DNA of 64,000 bases from an uncultured Lachnospiraceae bacterium (GTDB taxonomy: Bacteria; Bacillota; Clostridia; Lachnospirales; Lachnospiraceae). A model generated the notes under the pieces. That model saw nothing but the letters and a program-made list of their open reading frames with translations. It did not search any database and was not told the origin of the DNA. Of the stretch, positions 60,438 through 64,000 are shown one piece after another; positions within the stretch are counted from its first letter, which is position 1; each line of letters starts with the position of its first letter. The stretch is from positions 62,001-126,000 of the forward strand of contig CAJTXP010000006.1 in assembly GCA_910583615.1 (NCBI GenBank). The letters run 5' to 3'. The position numbers were made by a program, and so were the translations under genes.

Positions 60438-61466
60438 ATGGAAGAGAAAAAAGAAATATTAATACTGGCAATCGAAAGTTCCTGTGACGAAACCGCGGCC
60501 GCCGTTGTAAAAAACGGCAGGGAAGTCCTGTCCAATGTCATATCTTCCCAGATCGACCTGCATACTTTGTACGGCGGGGTCGTTCCGGAGATTGCTTCCC
60601 GAAAACATATCGAGAGGATCAACTATGTGATTCAGGAAGCGCTGGATCAGGCAAATGTGACGCTGAAGGATCTTGATGCCATCGGGGTAACCTATGGCCC
60701 CGGCCTGGTAGGCGCCCTTCTGGTTGGAGTGGCAGAAGCAAAGGCGATCAGCTATGCGGCAAAGCTTCCTCTGATCGGAGTACATCATATCGAAGGTCAT
60801 ATATCGGCCAATTACATTGAACATAAGGATCTGGAACCGCCGTTTGCATGTCTTGTGGTATCAGGAGGACATACGCACCTGGTGATTGTACGCGATTATG
60901 GGGAATATGAGATCATAGGACGGACCAGAGATGATGCAGCGGGAGAGGCGTTTGACAAAGTGGCCCGTGCCATCGGCCTTGGTTATCCCGGAGGGCCGAA
61001 GATCGACCGGGTCTCAAAAGAAGGAAATCCGGATGCCGTGCATTTTCCCCGGGCAAAGGTTGAGGGCGCGCCTTACGATTTCAGTTTCAGCGGCGTGAAA
61101 TCAGCGGTATTAAATCATATCAACGGATGCAGGATGAAGGGGGAAGAGATCTGCCAGGCGGATATTGCGGCGTCCTTTCAGAAAGCGGTCTGTGACGTTC
61201 TGGTATCGCATGCAGTCGAGGCGGCAAAAGATTATCATATGCCGAAGCTTGCCCTTGCCGGAGGCGTTGCGTCGAATTCTGCTCTTCGCTCCATGATGGA
61301 AGAGGCGTGCAGAAAGGAAAAGATCCCTTTGTATTATCCGTCTCCGATCTTATGCACGGACAATGCGGCGATGATCGGCGCGGCTGCGTATTATGAATAC
61401 CGGAAAGGGGTTCGGCATGGCTTGGACCTGAATGCAGTCCCGAATCTGAAACTGGGAGAACGATAG
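60438..61466 (+). CDS. tsaD: tRNA t6A threonylcarbamoyltransferase TsaD
   Basis: A 342-residue ASKHA-fold catalytic subunit of t6A synthesis. SSCDETAAAVV (14-24) and the iron-binding HHIEGHISAN (116-125; His117 and His121) are exact family motifs. The third ligand region LALAGGVASNSALR and CTDNAAMIGAA follow. Full length. Followed by ispD 8 bp later. Confidence 0.97.
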   Translation: MEEKKEILILAIESSCDETAAAVVKNGREVLSNVISSQIDLHTLYGGVVPEIASRKHIERINYVIQEALDQANVTLKDLDAIGVTYGPGLVGALLVGVAEAKAISYAAKLPLIGVHHIEGHISANYIEHKDLEPPFACLVVSGGHTHLVIVRDYGEYEIIGRTRDDAAGEAFDKVARAIGLGYPGGPKIDRVSKEGNPDAVHFPRAKVEGAPYDFSFSGVKSAVLNHINGCRMKGEEICQADIAASFQKAVCDVLVSHAVEAAKDYHMPKLALAGGVASNSALRSMMEEACRKEKIPLYYPSPILCTDNAAMIGAAAYYEYRKGVRHGLDLNAVPNLKLGER

Positions 61467-61474
61467 GAGAGAGT

Positions 61475-62209
61475 ATGGGAAAAGCACATTGTACAGCGAT
61501 CCTGCTGGCAGGGGGCCGGGGAAAACGCATGGGGACGGCTCAGTCCAAGATGTATCTGCTGATTCAGGATAAGCCGGTCCTGTATTATTCGCTGGACGTA
61601 TTTGAAAAATCCGGAGTGATTGACGAAGTGGTTCTGGTGGCTGGAAAAGGGCAGATCCCCTACTGCCGTCGGGAAATTGTTGAAAAATACGGTTTTCAGA
61701 AAGTAAAGGCCATTGTAGAGGGCGGTGCAGAACGTTACCATTCGGTATGGGAAGGGCTGCGTGTTCTGGAAAAAGAGAACAAAAAAGGCGGTTATGTATT
61801 TATTCATGACGGCGCGCGTCCTTTCATCAACGAGGAAATACTGGAACGTTCCTATGAGGAGGTTTGTAAAAGCCGTGCCTGCGTGGTGGGGATGCCGGTG
61901 AAGGACACGATCAAGATTGCGGATGAAAAAGGCTGCATCCATATGACGCCCAACCGGAGTCTGGTGTGGCAGATCCAGACTCCGCAGGTGTTTGCAGAGG
62001 AGCTGATTATTCCGGCCTACCGGGAAGTGATCGAAAAAGAGCAGGAACTTCTTTCCCAGGGCATTCAGATCACCGATGACGCGATGGTGGTGGAAAATGT
62101 CTGCGGCTGCCCGGTACGTCTGGTGGAAGGATCTTACGCAAATCTGAAGATTACAACACCGGAAGATCTGGAGATTGCCAGAATATTTGCAGATGAAAAA
62201 GAACTGTGA
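61475..62209 (+). CDS. ispD: 2-C-methyl-D-erythritol 4-phosphate cytidylyltransferase
   Basis: A 244-residue nucleotidyltransferase of the MEP isoprenoid pathway. The CTP loop is LLAGGRGKRMG (10-20), with HDGARPF, PVKDTIK and QIQTPQVF further on, then TDDAMVVE and GSYANLKITTPEDL; all IspD landmarks. AGGAGAG precedes the start. The last gene of the cluster, followed by a terminator. Confidence 0.94.
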   Translation: MGKAHCTAILLAGGRGKRMGTAQSKMYLLIQDKPVLYYSLDVFEKSGVIDEVVLVAGKGQIPYCRREIVEKYGFQKVKAIVEGGAERYHSVWEGLRVLEKENKKGGYVFIHDGARPFINEEILERSYEEVCKSRACVVGMPVKDTIKIADEKGCIHMTPNRSLVWQIQTPQVFAEELIIPAYREVIEKEQELLSQGIQITDDAMVVENVCGCPVRLVEGSYANLKITTPEDLEIARIFADEKEL

Positions 62210-62255
62210 ACACAGGCAGGAGCCGCGACGCCTGCCGGATAACTTTTTAAATTCT

Positions 62256-62284
62256 AAAGGCAGTCTTGTGGGCTGTCTTTTTTT
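62256..62284 (+). terminator. Terminator after ispD
   Basis: AAAGGCAGT pairs with GGCTGTCTTT (two G-T pairs), followed by seven T. The rest of the 62210-62588 gap holds the hairpin/direct-repeat structure described next and no gene. Confidence 0.7.
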
Positions 62285-62421
62285 GCGCCACAAAAACAAA
62301 CGGCATTCATTCCCCGGAAGAGAAAAACCAGATAAGGCGTAGCTTCAGAAAGACAGTTTTCTGCGACATTTATCAGTCTTTTTACAGCAGGATGCTTTTG
62401 AGAAAGGTGAAAAAAGACGAT

Positions 62422-62502
62422 TTATGATATAATGTCACCAACTGGAGCGAAGCGGAAGCTGATGACCTGCGCGAGCATCAGCGAGCTTCCTTATGATATA
62501 AT
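62422..62502. repeat. Hairpin bracketed by perfect 12-bp direct repeats
   Basis: TTATGATATAAT occurs at 62422-62433 and again at 62491-62502. The 57 bp between them contain the inverted pair GGAAGCTGATG / CATCAGC-GA-GCTTCC. Each repeat contains a TATAAT that could serve as a -10, so the LytTR gene downstream may have two start sites. The arrangement looks like insertion of a small REP-like element with target duplication, or a local tandem duplication. Confidence 0.6.
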
Positions 62503-62588
62503 TTTAAAGTGTTCCCGGAAAGCAGATAAATGAAAAAGATCAGAAGCTGCCATATGGAGAAGAGGGGGAAGACAAGGAGGTATCCTGA

Positions 62589-63290
62589 ATGATAAAAATT
62601 GCGGTCTGCGACGATGAGCCGGTCATGTGCGGGCGGCTGGAACAAATGATTGCATTGAGGCTGGAACAAAGGAACGAAACGTTCCGGATCACCTGCTGCA
62701 CAAATGCCGTACAGTTTTTCTATGGCCCTCTGGATTATGATCTGGTCTTTCTGGACATTCAGATGCCGAACCTGAACGGGATCGAGCTGGCAAAACGGCT
62801 CCGTGAGAAGGGCTTTGAAGGTGTGATGATTTTTGTGACGGTGCTGGAAGAATACATGCCGGATGCCTTTGAAGTGGAGGCTATGGACTATCTGTGCAAA
62901 CCTGTGGATGAACATCGTCTGGAGCGCGCACTGGAGCGCAGCCTGAAACGCCTGAAACGGAAGGAGGAACGATACCTGACGATTCATACCATGAACTGGT
63001 GCAGGAACGTGAAGCTTAAGGATATCTATTACTGTGAGGTAGTGAACCGGAAAATTTATCTGCATACCAGAGACGGGGTGCTGGAGTATTATGGGAGGAT
63101 CCGGGAAGTGGAGCAGCAGACCGCGCCGGATTTTATAAGGTGCCACCGAAGCTTTCTGGTCAATCCGGATCATCTGTCCGAATACAGGGACGGACAGGCG
63201 GTTCTGGAAAATGGGGAACGGGTGCCGGTTTCCAAAAACTGCCACGCGCTGTTTATGAAAAAAGTGATGGAATATATGGGAAAGGAGTGA
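62589..63290 (+). CDS. LytTR-family response regulator
   Basis: A 233-residue AgrA/LytR-type regulator. The receiver domain has acidic CDDEP (7-11), phospho-acceptor Asp56 in LVFLDIQMPN, and Lys in YLCKPVDE. The LytTR DNA-binding domain (about 125-228) contains LKDIYYCEVVNRKIYLHTRD and FIRCHRSFLVNPDHL. Such regulators control peptide-signalling, bacteriocin or virulence genes. AAGGAGG precedes the start. The next gene, 6 bp on, is the likely sensor. Confidence 0.92.
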   Translation: MIKIAVCDDEPVMCGRLEQMIALRLEQRNETFRITCCTNAVQFFYGPLDYDLVFLDIQMPNLNGIELAKRLREKGFEGVMIFVTVLEEYMPDAFEVEAMDYLCKPVDEHRLERALERSLKRLKRKEERYLTIHTMNWCRNVKLKDIYYCEVVNRKIYLHTRDGVLEYYGRIREVEQQTAPDFIRCHRSFLVNPDHLSEYRDGQAVLENGERVPVSKNCHALFMKKVMEYMGKE

Positions 63291-63296
63291 AAGAGA

Positions 63297-64000
63297 ATGG
63301 AATGGCTGAACTGGTTCCTTCCGGACCTTCCGATGCGTTTTCAGTGGTATATGATCGTTCCCGGTCTGCTGGCATATATCCTGCTTCCTCTGATCACCTT
63401 CTATTTTTTCTGCAGATACTGCCAGATTTCGTTCCGATGGCTGCCGGGAGTCTGTTATATGTTGTTTTACGCCTTTGTCTGTGTGTGGGAGGTTCGGTGC
63501 CGCCTGCCGGGAAGTTCGAGGCTTCTGGTGGAGATTCTGCTGCTCACGCTGTGCGGCTGTATTTTGCTGAAACGGAAACGGGTGGAAGCGCTGACCATGT
63601 CGGTGCTGATTCTGTCAGTGTTGACCGTAAGCAGCGGGATTGACAGCTGGATCGGATATCGGGTGATCCTGCCGTTTATTCTGGAGCATCAATCCTGGGT
63701 CCACCCCTCGGATACGATCCGGGAGAGCTTTCGCCTGCTGCTGATCTGCGGATTGTCCGTCTTTGTGCTGAATCATTTTAGTCAGAGCATCGCGAAAACC
63801 AGCCGTCAGACGCTGATGCATCTGACGATCCCCGTCTTTTTCATATCACTGGTGGTAAGGATTATCCAGACTTCGGTCTATGGGGATGATGTTCAGGTGG
63901 ATCTGGGAACGGGCGTGCCGCTGGCCGTACTGCACATCAATCATACGGAACTGCTGCTTTTACAGCTGTTTGCCTGCGGCTGTCTGCTGATGACATTGTC
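63297..64000 (+). CDS. Membrane sensor kinase (GHKL type), N-terminal part
   Basis: From ATG 63297 the frame stays open to the window edge (234 codons). GGAG is about 9 nt upstream. It encodes at least six hydrophobic segments (for example MIVPGLLAYILLPLITFYFF, then LLLEILLL-type, LTMSVLILSVLTV, LLLICGLSVFVL, LTIPVFFISLVV, LLLLQLFACGCLLM), typical of the polytopic sensor of AgrC-like kinases. The catalytic GHKL domain would lie beyond the edge, so the kinase call rests on pairing with the LytTR regulator. Confidence 0.65.
   Translation, partial: MEWLNWFLPDLPMRFQWYMIVPGLLAYILLPLITFYFFCRYCQISFRWLPGVCYMLFYAFVCVWEVRCRLPGSSRLLVEILLLTLCGCILLKRKRVEALTMSVLILSVLTVSSGIDSWIGYRVILPFILEHQSWVHPSDTIRESFRLLLICGLSVFVLNHFSQSIAKTSRQTLMHLTIPVFFISLVVRIIQTSVYGDDVQVDLGTGVPLAVLHINHTELLLLQLFACGCLLMTL

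Noticed and set aside
1..64000. tRNA, rRNA, integrases, transposases or prophage modules.
   Set aside because: None was recognised on either strand. The only mobile DNA seen is the non-coding palindromic family and possibly the small repeat at 62.4 kb.

Overview
The window is a bacterial chromosome segment of moderate-to-high GC. Gene content and style fit a gut-type member of the Clostridia, most likely Lachnospiraceae: HprK and a ROK glucokinase, an L-box lysine riboswitch before dapA, long-form HPF next to secA, prfB with a programmed frameshift, hom-thrH, and a tsaE-tsaB-rimI / rnz-tsaD cluster. Shine-Dalgarno sequences are strong (AGGAGG type) and several sigma-A promoters are near consensus. 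Genus cannot be fixed by reading alone.

Layout. 1-9.4 kb: end of a sodium/amino-acid symporter, a J-like/TPR protein with an HscC-type Hsp70, an orphan methyltransferase, AlaX, and a small protein paired with a HipA-like kinase. 9.4-12.5 kb: AI-2 catabolism genes (lsrK with a cupin, divergent from lsrF). 12.5-17.4 kb: an AT-rich island of small unknown or immunity-like genes mixed with fragments of GC-richer genes, including a frameshifted stretch resembling a contractile-injection spike protein. 17.4-25.2 kb: pyrG, ftsH, uvrC, hprK, glucokinase. 25.2-37.1 kb: a small antisense gene, two radical SAM enzymes, an AAA/DUF4143 ATPase, a heterodimeric ABC exporter, two tandem AAA/PD-(D/E)XK proteins and a DUF4253 protein. 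37.1-38.2 kb: deletion scars of PTS EIIA, LysR and LysE genes. 38.2-52.2 kb: typA, an ssb-like gene, cobO, riboswitch-dapA-dapB, a lipoprotein, a eukaryotic-type hisA, hpf-secA, prfB, pheB-hom-thrH. 52.2-62.2 kb: a third AAA/PD-(D/E)XK gene, tex, the t6A/ribosome-modification cluster, rnz and ispD. 62.2 kb to the end: a LytTR response regulator and the start of its probable membrane kinase.

The most notable structure is a family of 197-218 bp palindromic, non-coding mobile elements (MITE-like). Three complete copies and one fragment are present. They share GTTACTnTTCAC-type ends. The complete copies are flanked by 8-9 bp target duplications that can be read directly. All three sit immediately behind a gene; one supplies the last base of the preceding stop codon. 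No transposase is in the window. Other unexplained structure includes a 33-bp-period repeat in a promoter, a perfect 11-bp palindrome over the secA promoter, a folded leader before prfB, and a hairpin bracketed by perfect 12-bp direct repeats before the LytTR regulator.
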